A stretch of 64,000 bases of DNA from Cranoglanis bouderius (Eukaryota > Chordata > Actinopteri > Siluriformes > Cranoglanididae): positions 1,944,695-2,008,694 of the forward strand of contig CM042554.1 in the NCBI GenBank assembly GCA_023630585.1. The letters are read 5' to 3'. The translations under genes were made by a program, and so were the position numbers. The notes under the pieces are model-generated. The model saw only the letters and a list, made by a program, of their open reading frames with translations. It did no database searches and had not been told where the DNA came from. Shown here piece by piece: positions 41,817-53,977 of the stretch; positions within the stretch are counted from its first letter, which is position 1; each line of letters starts with the position of its first letter.

Positions 41817-43373
41817 CAGCCGTGGCCAAAAGTTTTGAGAATGACACAAATATTAATTTTTACAAACTCCGCTGCCTCAGTTTTTATGATGGCAATTTGC
41901 ATATACTCCAGAATGTTATGAAGAGTGATCAGATGAATTGCAATTAATTTCAAAGTCCCTCTTTGTCATGAAAATGAACTTAATCCCAAAAAAACATGTC
42001 CACTGCATTTCAGCCCTTCCACAAAAGGACCAGCTGACATTATGTCAGTGATTCTCTCGTTAACACAGGTGAGAGTGTTAACGAGGACAAGGCTGGAGAT
42101 CACTCTGTCATGCTGATTGAGTTAGAATAACAGACTGGAAGCTTTAAAAGGAGGGTGGTGCTTGAAATTATTGTTCTTCCTCTGTTAACTATGGTTACCT
42201 GCAAGGAAACATGTGCAGCCATCATTGCTTTGCACAAAAAGAGATTCACAGGCAAGGATATTGCTGCTAGTAAGATTGCACCTAAATCAACCATTTATCG
42301 GATCATCAAGACCTTCAAGGAGAGAGGTTCAACTGTTGTGAAGAAGGCTTCAGGGCGCCCAAGAAAGTCCAGCAAGCGCCAGGACCGTCTCCTAAAGTTG
42401 ATTCAGCTGCGGGATCGGGGCACCACCAGTGCAGAGCTTGCTCAGGAATGGCAGCAGGCAGGTGTGAGTGCGTCTGCACGCACAGTAAGGCGAAGACTTT
42501 TGGAGGATGGCCTGGTGTCAAGAAGGGCAGCAAAGAAGCCACTTCTCTCCAGGAAAAACATCAGGGACAGACTGCTATTCTGCAAAAAGTACAGGGATTG
42601 GACTGCTGAGGACTGGGGTAATGTCATTTTCTCTGATGAATCCCCTTTCCGATTGTTTGGGGCATCTGGAAAAAAGCTTGTCCAGAGAAGAAAAGGTGAG
42701 CGCTACCATCAGTCCTGTGTCATGCCAACAGTAAAGCATCCTGAGACCACTCATGTGTGGGGTTGCTTCTCAGCCAAGGGAGTGGGCTCACTCAAAATTT
42801 GGCCTAAGAACACAGCCATGAATAAAGAATGGTACAAAAACATCCTCAGAGAGCAACTTCTCCCAACCATCCAAGAACAGTTTGGTGACGAACAATGCCT
42901 TTTCCAGCATGATGGGGCACCTTGCCACAAGGCAAAAGTGATAACGAAGTGGCTCGGGGAACAAAACATTGACATTTTGGGTCCATGGCCAGTAAACTCC
43001 CCAGACCTTAATCCTATTGAGAATTTGTGGTCAATCCTCAAGAGGCGGGTGGACAAACAAAAACCCACAAACTCCAAGCATTGATTATGCAAGAATGGGC
43101 TGCCATCAGTCAGGATGTGGCCCAGAAGTTGATTGACAGCATACCAGGGTGAATTGCAGAGGTCTTGAAAAAGAAGGGTCAACACTGCAAATATTGACTC
43201 TTTGCATAAACTTCATGTAATTTTCAATAAAAGCCATTGACACTTATGAAATGCTTGTGATTATACTTCAGTAACAGTTAACAACATCTGACAAAAAGAT
43301 CTAAAAACACTGAAGCAGTAGACTTTGTGAAAATTAATATTTGTGTCATTCTCAAAACTTTTGGCCATGGCTG
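41817..43373 (+). mobile_element. second copy of the 16.1-kb Tc1 family, inactive
   Basis: A 1,557-bp element flanked by TA (41815-41816 and 43374-43375), with inverted ends CAGCCGTGGCCAAAAGTTTT. It is highly similar to the intact copy but inserted in the old repeat beside the ERV. Confidence 0.9.
42191..43197 (+). pseudogene. Tc1/mariner transposase, frameshifted
   Basis: The same protein as the intact copy up to KPTNS, then 10 bp are missing between two copies of ACAAACTC (near 43065-43075), which shifts the frame and ends it at 43084. Further down a CGA codon has become TGA (about 43151). All three catalytic residues lie upstream of the frameshift, so a truncated protein would keep the DDE triad but lose about 50 C-terminal residues. 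Confidence 0.9.
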
Positions 43374-43430
43374 TAGGTGTAAAGGTATTCCTTATAAAGT
43401 GGTCGGTAAGTGTAAATGCGTGAAATAAGC
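43374..43430. repeat. old split repeat, last piece
   Basis: GGTATTCCTTATAAAGTGGT and GTAAGTGTA correspond to the terminal part of the full copy (see about 60480-60519), completing the repeat after the Tc1 insertion. Confidence 0.55.
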
Positions 43431-44419
43431 AGCAATATCTGCCAATAGAATAAGACAATAAAAAAGTAGAAATAGGCTTAATTATATTTGTTTAAAAACA
43501 AATTTAATCAAGATAAATATTAGTTGAATGTGCCTATATTCAAGATATTTTAACTTGCTACACTTGCTTTTACTAGGATTGAAATCAGCATAATCAAAAC
43601 TATCATCACTGTCATCACTACAGATGCAGTGTTCTATTACATGTATGAAATAAAATATGCTACAAGTACTAATGTGTGGTAGGTTGGCTGGAGTGCAGTA
43701 GTAAGACAATGACTATGGAGTGTAAACAGGGTCAGTCCATCTCAAGTGGCTTAATAATTGTAAAGTTGGTTGCTTGACCATTTTTAATTTTTCTATTTCT
43801 TTATCTTTGAGTGATTACCTCTATGTATAGGCATTGCAAAACCACCACATACGGTCAGTAATATGCACAGATACGTCCGAAATTCAGTGGTGTATACAGG
43901 AGTCACGGATACTAGTCCGGATTCACGTCTTTTCATGCAGTGTCCTTGGAGCAAAAAAAATTCTCAAGAGCACATTCCACGGTACATGCACATATATAAA
44001 CATTTTGCACATTCTTGTTCCTTAGACATTGAATTTAAGTCCAATTGTAATGCTCAAGATTGCTCACAGTTCCACATTTAGAATAAATTTATAATGGGAA
44101 GGGTTCACGTCTTAATTTTTTAAGGGGTACCTAGGTGTAGTGCAAATTTTTAAAAATTACTCTCAATTTTGGGTTGAATATCTCTGGTGGGGGACGAGAT
44201 ATGAACATGATATTTTCACAGTAATAAGTACTTTATAGTAGCATTAGTCTGTAAAAAACTGAGTTTAAGATTCCACTGGTTACAGAGCTAGGGCTAGTAT
44301 AAATCTGGGGTAAAGCCTACTTTATTAATTCATTTTTAGAAATGAACAGATGTAATATAAGCATAACAAAATAATAAAAATGATCACTATTTTACAGTAA
44401 TTATGTTTACGATTGACAT
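43431..44419. other. no gene recognised
   Basis: About 43735-43830 shares an inverted match with about 48620-48710 (GGTCAAGCAAC and AGGTAATCAC words), a dispersed repeat of unknown type. No supported gene. Confidence 0.4.
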
Positions 44420-44421
44420 AC

Positions 44422-45646
44422 AACCCCAATTCCAAAAAAATTGGGACAGTATGGAAAATGCAAAAAGAGTCATTTGAAAATTCAGTTCACCCTGTACTAT
44501 ATTGAAATCACATTATTAACACATTATTTGATGTTTTACTGTGTGAATTTAATTTCTTTTTGAAAATATACCATCATTTCAAATCTGATGACTGTGACAC
44601 ACTCCAAAGAAGTTGACTGTTTACCACTGTGTAACATCACCTTTTCTTTTAATAACACTTATTAAGTGTTTGGGCACTGAAGACACCAGTTGGTTAAGTT
44701 GAGCAAGCGGAATTTTCCCCCATTCATCCATTATGCATTTCTTCAGCTGCACAACTGTATGGGGCCTTCATTGCCTTATTTTGTGCCACACATTCTCAAT
44801 CGGAGACAGGTCAGGACTGAAGGCAGGCCATGCTAGCACCCACACTCTCTGCTTACACAACCATGCGCTTGTAATCTGGGCAGAATGTGGTTTGGCGTTG
44901 TCCTGCTCTGGATGGCAGCGTGTGTTGCTCCAAAATGTGTACATATCTTTCTGCACTAATGGTGCCATCACAGATGTGCACGTTACACATGCCACGGGCA
45001 CTGACACACCCCTGTACCATAACAGATGCTGGCTTTTGGACCTGACACTGATAACAGCTTGGATGATCCTTTTCCTCTTTGGCCTGGAGAACACGACGGC
45101 TGTTTTCTCCAAAAACAATGTGAAATGTTGGCTTGTCAGACCAAAAAACACGAGATTTGACCGGATTCCTTGAATTTTTTAATTATATTCTGTACTGTAG
45201 AAGATGAAATGCCCAAAATCCTACCAATTTGTCTTTGGGGAATGTTGTTCTCAAAGTGTTGGATTATTTGCCTACGCATCTGTTGGCAGATTGGCGAGCC
45301 TCGACCCATCCTTGCTCTTGAAGGACTAGGCCTTTTTTGAAGGCTCTTTATATACTATGATTAGACGTTTACCTCACGTGTTTCACATCACCTACTTATT
45401 TCAACTTGTCACATCACTATTAGTCCTAAATTGCCCTTCTAAATTTTTGGAATGTGTTGCATGGATCAATTTCAAAATAAATGTTTATCTTAAAATAAAC
45501 TATGCAGTTCATTATGTAAAACATCAAATACCTTGTCTTGTACATTTTTTTTGTTTAAATACAAGTCAAAGTACATTAAAAAATCATTCCTCTTTGTTTT
45601 TATTAGCATTTTACATACTGTCCCAACTTTTTCGGAATTGGGGTTG
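44422..45646 (-). mobile_element. degraded Tc1-like element (CAACCCCAATTCC ends)
   Basis: Bounded by TA at 44420-44421 and 45647-45648, with inverted ends CAACCCCAATTCCAAAAAAA. Transposase remains are on the minus strand (about 44768-45151): QDNAKPHSA (second catalytic Asp) and SPDLSPIENVWHKI (catalytic Glu). Stops and frameshifts elsewhere. Another relic of the same family is at about 53060-53977. Confidence 0.8.
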
Positions 45647-45901
45647 TAGAATAGCTTATGCTTGTCAATGAGGTCTAAACTGTTACTACATTTGATATTG
45701 GAAACAGTGAAGCATGATCTATCACAGTACCCGATACCTGAGCCTAGAATCTATATCGAAAATTTAAATTTATTGAAAAGCTAATGAAAAGTGTGTTTTT
45801 AAAACAGATTTAAAAACGAAGCACGTCGGAGCTGACCTGATATGAAGCGAAGCTTGTTCCAAAGTTTGGGGCCTACAATAGCAAATGCATGATCGCCCTT
45901 T

Positions 45902-46675
45902 TTATAGCAATTTATAGCGACAACGAGGAACATTCAGTAGAAGTTGGTCAGCTGACCTAAGTGCTCTAGTAGGAGAAGAAGGGACAAAAAGGTCACAGAG
46001 ATATTGAGGCATGAGACCAGATAGAGCTTTGTATACATAGAGTAGAATTTTAAAATCTATCCTCCATTTTATGGGGAGCCAGTGTAGGGATGCTAATACT
46101 GGTGTAATGTGGTCAATTTTTCTTGACCCTGTAAGAAGCCTAGTGGCCGCATTCTGGAACAACTGTAAATGGGACAACGCAGTTTGAGGCAGTCCGATAT
46201 ACAATGAATTGCAGTAATCTAACCTTGACGATATTAACGAGTGAATCACAATTTCAAGATCAGATTTAGAAAGTGTTTTACTTTTGCAATTGATCTCAGA
46301 TGGAAAAAGCCACTCTTAAGAACAGCACTGATCTGTCTATTTAAAAGTAACGATGAGTCCAAGATCACTCCAAGGCTCCTTGCATGATCTAGCACATTTA
46401 CCGACAGCGGATGTAGCTGGTCGACCAGTCCAGGTAAAGAGGACTTGGAGGGGCTGAGATGATGATTTTTTGTCCAAGCATGCTGGAAAATAAAATTGAG
46501 TGTCATCAGCATAGCAATGATAAGACACGCCATATCTATGAAAAATTGAGGCTAGTGGGTGCATGTACACAGAGAATAGTAAGGGTCCTAAAATCGACCC
46601 TTGTGGGACCCCACACAAGTAGGAGTAGAGCTGTGTGTAGACAACTCTCTCTAAAATCTTAAAAATGAAAGGCAA
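45902..46675 (-). pseudogene. LINE RT palm and C-terminus, broken
   Basis: Frames change around 46250 and within 46340-46530. The catalytic YADD and the C-terminal LHWLPI signature remain. No complete polymerase can be made. Confidence 0.75.
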
Positions 46676-47214
46676 TTTAGTCTATAATTATTGTAAGCTG
46701 CTGGATCTAAAGAAGCTTGGAACAGCTTGGAATAGCACAATTTACTAATGAACGGTTTTTACTAATTGCTGTCACTCTGGAACCAATGGTTGTAAAAACA
46801 TCTTTAAAAAGACGCGGGGACAAAACATCCAGTTTGCAATTGGAACACTTCATCTTCAAAGTTATATCAGATACCTGCACAGTTGAGACTGGTTCAAATG
46901 AGCTGGACAGCCTAAAACTTTATGGCTAATGAACATGTGAAGGTATAATTGACTCTTTAATCTGCTCCACCACTTTGCGAATAAAAAATTGTATAAAAAA
47001 AAAAAAAAATCCTCACAGGTCTCTTGTGTGGCATTCGGAAAAGCAGTTCTTGACAGATTTAAAACAGAACTTTTGGTCGATTTGCATTTTCAGAAATGAT
47101 ATTAGTGAAAAATTTAGCTTTCGCTTCCTTTACTGCACTTTGATAACACATTAAGCACTCCCTTAAAGTGTCAAATGAAACTTGTATCTCCTTTCCACTT
47201 TCGCTCACTCCTGT

Positions 47215-47943
47215 CTAAGAGCCTAACCATGGCTGAGAGATGCACTTAGCTTTCTTTAACTTGAGTGGAGCGACATTATCAAGGGTGAAAGTGCAGGAAT
47301 CAGTATCGCCATCAACTGGAGCCTCATCTATTAAATGCTGGTGATAAAATTCAGAGAAAAGATTGGCAGTGAACGAATGAATTGCCCTTGAATAGCGTAA
47401 GGGCTGAGGGGAAATATGAAAAGGGTGGGGACAGACAATATCAAACACTATAGAATAATGGTCAGAAACACCAGTGACCACAACCTCAACATTAGACAAA
47501 GTAATGCCATGAGATAACACCAGATCTAATTTGTGACCCTTAATGTGAGTCAGTCCAGTAATTTGTTGTACAAAATTTAATGATTCAATGAGGGAACGAA
47601 ATTCATTCACCATGGGCTTTGATGGACAGCATACATGTATGTTAAAGTCCCCAAGAATCAGAAATCTGTCACCACGAGACACTAATCCAGAGAGAAAGTC
47701 CAAGAATTGTTGAATGAAGTCCTTGTTGAAATTCGGAGGTCTATACAGAAGTACACAGAAAATGGGACTTGAGATATCAACTTTCAATAACTGAACCTCG
47801 AAGCTGGAGTATGTGTCCACAGGTAGTGTCCTACACTTAAAAGAGTCCTTCAAATTAGTAGCTACTCCACCTCCTCTTCGCCCTGAAGTCCTTGGAGAAT
47901 TTAAAAAGTCATAGCCTGGCGGTGTTAAATCTCCCAGAGCCAT
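47215..47943 (-). pseudogene. LINE endonuclease domain
   Basis: 242 codons open. Motifs: RGGGVATNL, VLLYRPPNFNKDF, LGDFNIHV (catalytic Asp/Asn pair, about residues 97-104), LDLVLSHG and GVSDHYSIVFDI (the SDH motif, about residues 159-170). The enzyme nicks chromosomal DNA to prime target-site reverse transcription. The N-terminal Glu motif is upstream of the open part and was not found, so the domain is incomplete. Confidence 0.8.
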
Positions 47944-48150
47944 TCATTCGCCGGGGTTTAACCAGGTCTCTGTAATAAATAGAAAGTCCAGTGATCGCGA
48001 TGTGATAAACTCATTCAAAATGAAGGACTTGTTGGATATCGATCAAGCATTTGTAAGGGGCATCTTAATAGTCGAGGCATTTTGTTCTTCGAAATAAAAG
48101 AGGCACGTTTCAAAAAACTTAAATTGTTGGGATTAATAGTCTGCTTGTCC

Positions 48151-48600
48151 TTTTTATGCAGCGGTGCAAAGACCAAATAATTGGAATATGGATACTGTCC
48201 GGGGAGCCAGCCGGGGATCTAATTTGTTGAGATCCTCGATGTATATATCGGGGACGTGCAATCCCCAGAGCGGCACAATGGTTGTAAACTTCCACTGACA
48301 GGCAGGCTGAAGATTTCAAACACCATAGATCTGAGGTAGATAGTGCAAAACCATGTCGGAGTAATAGCATAAACCCGTAAATACACAGGATGCACTCTGT
48401 TGAAGCTGGCAAGGAAAAAGAACTCCAGCTGGCCAATATGGATAATAAAAGGCAGAGCATATTTGGTCCAAGTAGCTAGGACCACCCTGAGCTGAGATAT
48501 TGAGGTTTCTGTAAATAGCTGCATAATCAAAATTTGTTGTGTGCCATGACACAAAGATGGCTGTTGTTGTTAAAGCAAGTAAAATAAAAATGAAAAAAAC
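48151..48600. other. 5' flank of the LINE, no gene recognised
   Basis: Three overlapping open frames of 78-113 codons on the minus strand lack any known motif. This may be LINE 5' UTR/ORF1 remnant. Confidence 0.3.
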
Positions 48601-49560
48601 CTAAAAGAAAACTGGCATTTTTTCCCATGTCAATACATAGAGGTAATCACTAAAAAAAAATGGAAAATTAAAAATGGTCAAGCAACCTGTATTGGACCAC
48701 TTGAGATGAATGAACCAACAGGCTGTGTTGGGGGTGGGCTTTACTGGTGACCCTGGTGTCATAAGTGTCTGCCAGTGATCTCCTGCTCCTGAGATGGTTT
48801 GAGCAGTTCTAAATACTTGCTGAAGTCTTGCGGTTCTGAGCGAAGCAACTTCCAAACCAGACTGTGATGCTGCTGGTGTGAATGCTCTCAAAGGTACCCC
48901 TGTAGAATTTTGTCTGGCATGCCTTCTCAGGAAGTAAAGATCCTGCTGAAAATTCCTTACTAGATGTGTTATGTTGTGGGACCAGGCAAGTTTTTCACTG
49001 ATGTGAACACCAAGGAATTTGAAGGTGTTCAATCACTCCACTTCAGTCTCACTTACAGTATGTGCAGTGGTATGTGCTGTTCCCTCATCTTTCATGGGTC
49101 AAGAATCATCTCCTTGGTTTTTTGGCATTTAGGGAGAGATTGTTGTTTTAGCACCATTCCACCTGATCAGCTACCTCCCTTCTATATTCTGTCTTGTCAC
49201 CTCCATTGATCAATCCAATGACTGTAGTAACAGCTCCAAAGTTGATGATACTGGTGTTGTTCTGGGAGGCCACACAATATGTGAAGAAAGAGTCCCTATT
49301 CTTGTAGTCCATATGCTGGAGGTGTGGGTGATGATTCAGACTGACTGAGGTCAGCCTGTTAGAAAGTCTAGGATCCAGTTACAGAGGGTGGGTCAGTCCA
49401 AGAGTGAGGACTTCTTCACACAGTTTGAATGGAATGACTGTATTGAATGCCAAGCTGCAATCAATAAATAGTATTCTCTCATAGCCTTTTGTGTGTCCAG
49501 TGTGTGTCTTGATCAGCCATCAGTGCTAGTCTGTATATCTGTGGTGAACAGAAATACACC
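48601..49560 (-). mobile_element. 3' part of an L2-like LINE
   Basis: The minus strand reads FKFLGVHISEKLAWSHNI and DLYFLRRHARQ, the RT C-terminal region also seen in the LINE at 25.8 kb. Further upstream (49060-49560) are degraded complements of the RT palm. 5'-truncated and mutated. Confidence 0.65.
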
Positions 49561-49594
49561 ACATACCAATAATTTATAATGTATGTTCAGAATT

Positions 49595-50300
49595 TTCATG
49601 TGAAAAAATAAGTACACCCCATGGAAATTGTTGGCTTTTTTGACATATTTGGATAAGCAAACATTTGATCATCTTTGAAACAGTGCCTATTAATAAAGTT
49701 GATATACTTGAACAAAACCGCAAGGAAAAAAATAACTTTTTCTATCATTTATTCAACAGAAATATCAATAGATGTGATATTCTTCTGTGGAAAAAGTAAG
49801 TACTCCCTTGGCTTCAGAAACTAGTATTGCCCCCTTTAGCAGAAATAACTTCTTGTAGACATTTTTACCACTTTTTCATGCAATATTCTTTCAGTTGCAA
49901 GATGTTTGTGGGTTTTCCTGCATGTTGAATCAATGAATGCAAGCTATCCAGTCCCTGGGGATAACATTTCCACCACAGTGCTTCACAGTTAGTATGAGGT
50001 GCTTCTCCTGAAAAGCTGTCTTCGGTCAGCACCAAACATATCTGCTGTTATTGTGGCCAAACAACTGTATCTTTGATCCATCTGTGCAGAGTACATTATT
50101 CCAAAAGGCCTGGTCATTGGCAAACTGTAATCTTGTCCTAGTGTTCTTTTTAGACAACAAAGTCTTTTTCCTGACACATCTCCCATGCAGGAGGCAGTTT
50201 TCTTTCTTCAATTATCAGAAACCAAAAAGAAGTTCAACTGGTTCAGTTGATTTTACAATTGTCAGGGTTAGATTTTAGAGCTTTGGGTCATGTCTGACTG
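49595..50300 (-). mobile_element. Tc1 relic (same family as 15765-16105)
   Basis: The terminal part (GGAAATTGTTGGCTTTTTTG) is followed, on the minus strand, by a transposase piece around the first catalytic Asp region (FWNNVLCTDGSKIQLFG; the Asp is in TDGSK). No full frame. Confidence 0.65.
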
Positions 50301-50326
50301 AGCAACCATTTGCTAGCTACACAATG

Positions 50327-50935
50327 TGGCCAAAGGTTTATGGACACATGCTTATCACACCCATTTGTGCTTTTTGAAAATCCCATTCCAGATTTAGTCC
50401 CTCTTTTGCTGTTATAATAGCATTCACTCTTCTAGGAAGTTTTTCCACCAGATTTTTTTTTATCATGGCTGTGGGGATATTCCTATTCAGCCACAAGAGC
50501 ATTAGTGAGGTCTGGCACTGATGTTGGGCTAGAAGGCCTGGGGTGCAGTCAGTGTTCCAGTTCATCTGAAAGGTGTTCAGTGGGGTTGAAGTCAGGGTTC
50601 TGTGCAGGCCACTTGAGTTCTTCCTCTCCAATCTTGTCAAACCATGTCTTCATGGATCTTACTTTGTGCACAGAGGCATTGTCATGCTGGAAGATTGGGC
50701 CCTTTAGTTCCAGTGAAGGGAAATTGTAATGCTACAGCATACAAAGACATTCTATGCAATTGTGTGCTTCCAGCTTTGTATGCTGTAGCATTACAATTTC
50801 CTTTCACTGGAACTAAAGGGAAATTGTAATGCTACAGCATACAAAAACATTCTATGCAATTGTGTGCTTCCAGCTTTGTGGCAATAGTTTGAGGAAGGCC
50901 CAATTTTATTATTTTATAATCAAATAATGTAAGCA
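50327..50935 (-). mobile_element. Tc1 relic with internal inverted duplication
   Basis: Begins near the CACAATGTGGCCAAAGG end typical of one fish Tc1 family. The minus strand includes remnants of the second catalytic Asp and Glu region (broken by indels). At 50699-50880 a block appears forward, inverted and forward again (see separate entry). Confidence 0.65.
50699..50880. repeat. forward-inverted-forward repeat
   Basis: X (50702-50745, TTTAGTTCCAGTGAAGGGAA... to ...CATACAAA) is followed by its complement (50776-50818) and then by a second forward copy: 50718-50780 and 50818-50880 match with one difference. The result can fold as two alternative hairpins. Confidence 0.85.
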
Positions 50936-50938
50936 CAA

Positions 50939-51640
50939 TTACAGTGAATATAAAAAGTCACACCCTTGTTAAAATGGCAGGTTTTTGTGATGTAAAAATA
51001 TGAAACCAAGATAAATCAAGCCTATTTTAACCTATTAGTTAAAGTGAAAAACAATACGAATCATTGTAAGGGAAAAAATGAAAAATAAAAAATGTACAAT
51101 AACCTGGTCGAATAAGTGTGCAAACCCCTAAACTAATATTTAGTTGAAGCACCTTCAGATTTTATGCATTCAATCTTTTTGGGTAAGACTAAATCAGTTT
51201 GACACATCTTGACTCAGCAATATTTTGCCATTCTTCATTGCAAAAGCATTCTAACTGTCAAATTGACTGGGCATCTTCTGTGCACAGCCATCTTCAGGTC
51301 ACCCCACAGATTTTTGATTGGATTCAGGTCTGGACTTGTGACTGGATAGTTGTCACATGTAGGGAGCAACCAGTACTTGCTAGAAATTGAGGCAATTCTT
51401 CTAATGTTGCTGTAGGCAGCCTCCCTGACCAGTTTTCTCTTGATCTTCTCATCAATTTTAGAGGGAAGCCTTGTTCTTAGTAATGTCACTGTCTTTACAG
51501 TGATTACTGTCTTTACAGTGTCTTTAACCCTCTCCTGATTGATATTTTTCAACAATGAGATCCCTGTTTTGTAAGCTCTTTGCAGCCTGTGGCTTTTCCA
51601 GTTGGATGTGTTGAGTGTTGTGGTGAACTGGGATGTTTGG
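50939..51640 (-). mobile_element. Tc1 relic (AGTGAATATAAAAAGTCACAC end)
   Basis: The terminal repeat at 50939-51100 is the inverted form of the end at 13560-13728. The text that follows complements transposase (GGATTCAGGTCTGGACTTG). No open transposase. Confidence 0.6.
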
Positions 51641-52956
51641 ATGCTGTTCTGCCCCACTTTCACGCATTCACCCAGCTTTGTTGATGGTGGAGTGGCTGGC
51701 TGCCTTATGTCCCAGGGAGCCTTCATGTCTGTGTTACCTTCTGGCTCTCCCTTTTAGTTATGCTGTCATAGCTAGTCTTGCTGGAGTCCCTGCTTTCACT
51801 CATGCAAAGTACATTGTCCTTAACCATTACGGGACAATAAGCATACATAATAATCTTTCTCTCCCTCTCTCTCTCCCTCTCTCTTTCTGTCAAGCTACAC
51901 AAAACTCCTGAGATGCCAGTGATCCTGACCCCTTCTGCTCTCTGGACCTGCCTGATCCATCCTGATGCTCTACTTCTGGTTGGAGATCTCATCAATTGGA
52001 AGTCACATGCTGCTGCTGAAGATGGCCCCACACAGTGCAGCCTAAAGATCATTGAGATTACTGAAGATGGTACCACTTAAAAACCATAAAGATGGCTTTG
52101 GACCTCAATTTATATGAACAGTTATGGTATTATGGCTAAGACTACAATTGCCACAAACAGTTTTGCACTCAAGTCTCCATCAGTGAACAGTGGAGAAGTT
52201 CAACAAAACAGTCTTCATGTAAACAACTGTAATGAATTTTCCTGGTTACACAGCTGCACTATTTGACCATGTAGTATTAGCACATTTATAGAATGGATTT
52301 ATTTATTTATAATTGCACTATCCATTGTTACCCAGATGAGGATGGGTTCCCTTTTGAGTTCAGATATTGGAAGTTTTTTGTTTTTCTTTTTTTGTCCCCA
52401 AAAACATTTCTGGGTTATGCATATGAATACAGAAATGCGCTCTTTTATGCTCTGCTCATTCTGTCAGTGAAGTTCATTTAAAAAGGAGTGACTGGCTAAC
52501 CTTACCAAGCTACTTTGAGTTTTAGCTAAGGTCATACAGTCAATGATAAATTATTATGCAATTCAGCTAATGTAGGCTGCCATGGTTTATGACATCAAAA
52601 TGAGCAACATACTGAAAACACTGCAGAGAAAAAAAAAGGTTTCTAGCAGAACAAGACATGACTTTGCTACAGAACACTCAGGAGTGTGTTGAAAAGTGTG
52701 TGCACATTCATGAGGCTTGACTGTCATGTCCAAATCTGTGAATCACCTTATCAGCCACACCATTTTATTTATCAAGTAACTCCTATAAAACACATTTATC
52801 ATATGGAAAAATATTGGGGAAGATATCAAGGTCAAATGAACTTGTAAAAAGGAGAAAACAAATAATTTGTTAACTTAAAATCTAAGTTTGGCTTGGTCTC
52901 CATTCACTAACATAGGCAGGGTTAAAAATTGTACTGCAGCCAGCCACTAGAGGGCC
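51641..52956. other. no gene recognised
   Basis: A CT-rich run is at about 51857-51893. The stretch 52240-52360 (CCAGATGAGGATGGGTTCCC) resembles a widely dispersed fish repeat. Nothing else is supported. Confidence 0.35.
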
Positions 52957-53977
52957 TCAGAGACATTTTGGCATCACTTTTAAACCCGTTACAACGTCTA
53001 CCCATATATACTGTATAGTCACTCCTTTTACTATGTTGATTGAGTGTGCAAAATACACTATATGACCAAACGTTTGATCATCACACTCATATGTGGTCCT
53101 TCCCCAAACTGGATCAAGTTCACATATGGCTTCTTCTTTGCATGATAAGAGCTTTAACCAACATTTGTGGATGGCACGGCCTACTGTGTTCACAGATAAT
53201 GAGTTCTGGAGGTGTTTCTGAGCCCATGCAGTGATTTCCATTACAAAATCATGCCTGTTTTTAATGCAGTGCTGCCTGAGGGCCCAAAGATCACGGGCAT
53301 GCAATTTTCGCCCTTGTCCCTTGCGCAAAGAGATTTCTCCAGATTCTGTGAATCTTTTGATATTATGTACTGTAGATGATGAGATATTCATAGTCTTCGC
53401 AATTTTACATTACATTTACGGCATTTGGCAGATGCCCTTATCCAGAGCGACTTACGTTTTATGTCATTTATACAACTGAGCAGTTGAGGGTTAAGGGCCT
53501 TGCTCAAGGGCCCACCGTGGCAGCTTGGAAGTGCTGAGATTTGAACTCATGACCTTCTGATCAGTAGTCCAACATCTCAACCACTGAGCTACACAGACAC
53601 AGTTTTTTTTTTTCACAGATTGGTGAACCTCTGCCCATCTTTACTTCTGAAAGACTCTGCCTCTCTAAGATACTCTTTTTATACCCAATCATGTTACTGA
53701 CCTGTTGCCTATTAACCTCCAGCTGTTTCTTTTTAGTAACACTTACTTTTCCTGCCTTTTGTTGCCCTGTCCCCACTTTTTTGAGACGTGTTGCAGCCAT
53801 CAAACTCAAAATTACCTTATTTTCTTAAAATGGTATGTTTCCTCAGTTTAAACATTTGATATGTTTTCTATGTTCTATTGTGAATAACATATGGGTTTAT
53901 GAAATTTGCAAATCATTGCATTCTGTTTTTATTTACGTTTTACACAGCGTCCCAACTTTTTTGGAATTGGGATTGTA
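52957..53977 (-). mobile_element. Tc1 relic interrupted by a SINE
   Basis: The minus-strand frame 52957-53391 holds the Tc1 N-terminal DNA-binding region (SSSTVHNIKRFTESGE, KGQGRK). The same element resumes at 53604 and ends at 53977 with the complement of CAATCCCAATTCCAAAA, so it belongs with 44422-45646. The catalytic half is missing. The SINE fills 53407-53604. Confidence 0.65.
53407..53604 (-). mobile_element. tRNA-derived SINE
   Basis: On the minus strand it begins with a tRNA-like head: TAGCTCAGTGGTTGAG (A-box) and, about 35 nt further, GAGTTCAAATCTC (B-box), the internal RNA polymerase III promoter. The body GAGCGACTTACG / CAGATGCCCTTATCCAGAGC is a common teleost SINE body. It ends in a short TAAATGTAATG tail inside the Tc1 relic. 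Confidence 0.75.

Larger units (their letters stand above)
45740..48150 (-). mobile_element. LINE with AP endonuclease and RT remnants
   Basis: Read on the minus strand: an apurinic-endonuclease domain (47215-47943), a gap of about 540 bp, RT fragments (46246-46675 with GVPQGSILGPLLFSVYM and YADDTQFY), and the RT C-terminus (45902-46249: SRLDYCNSLYIGLP, ITPVLASLHWLPI). This order and these motifs are those of L2/CR1-type vertebrate LINEs. The gap removes the N-terminal RT. Confidence 0.8.
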
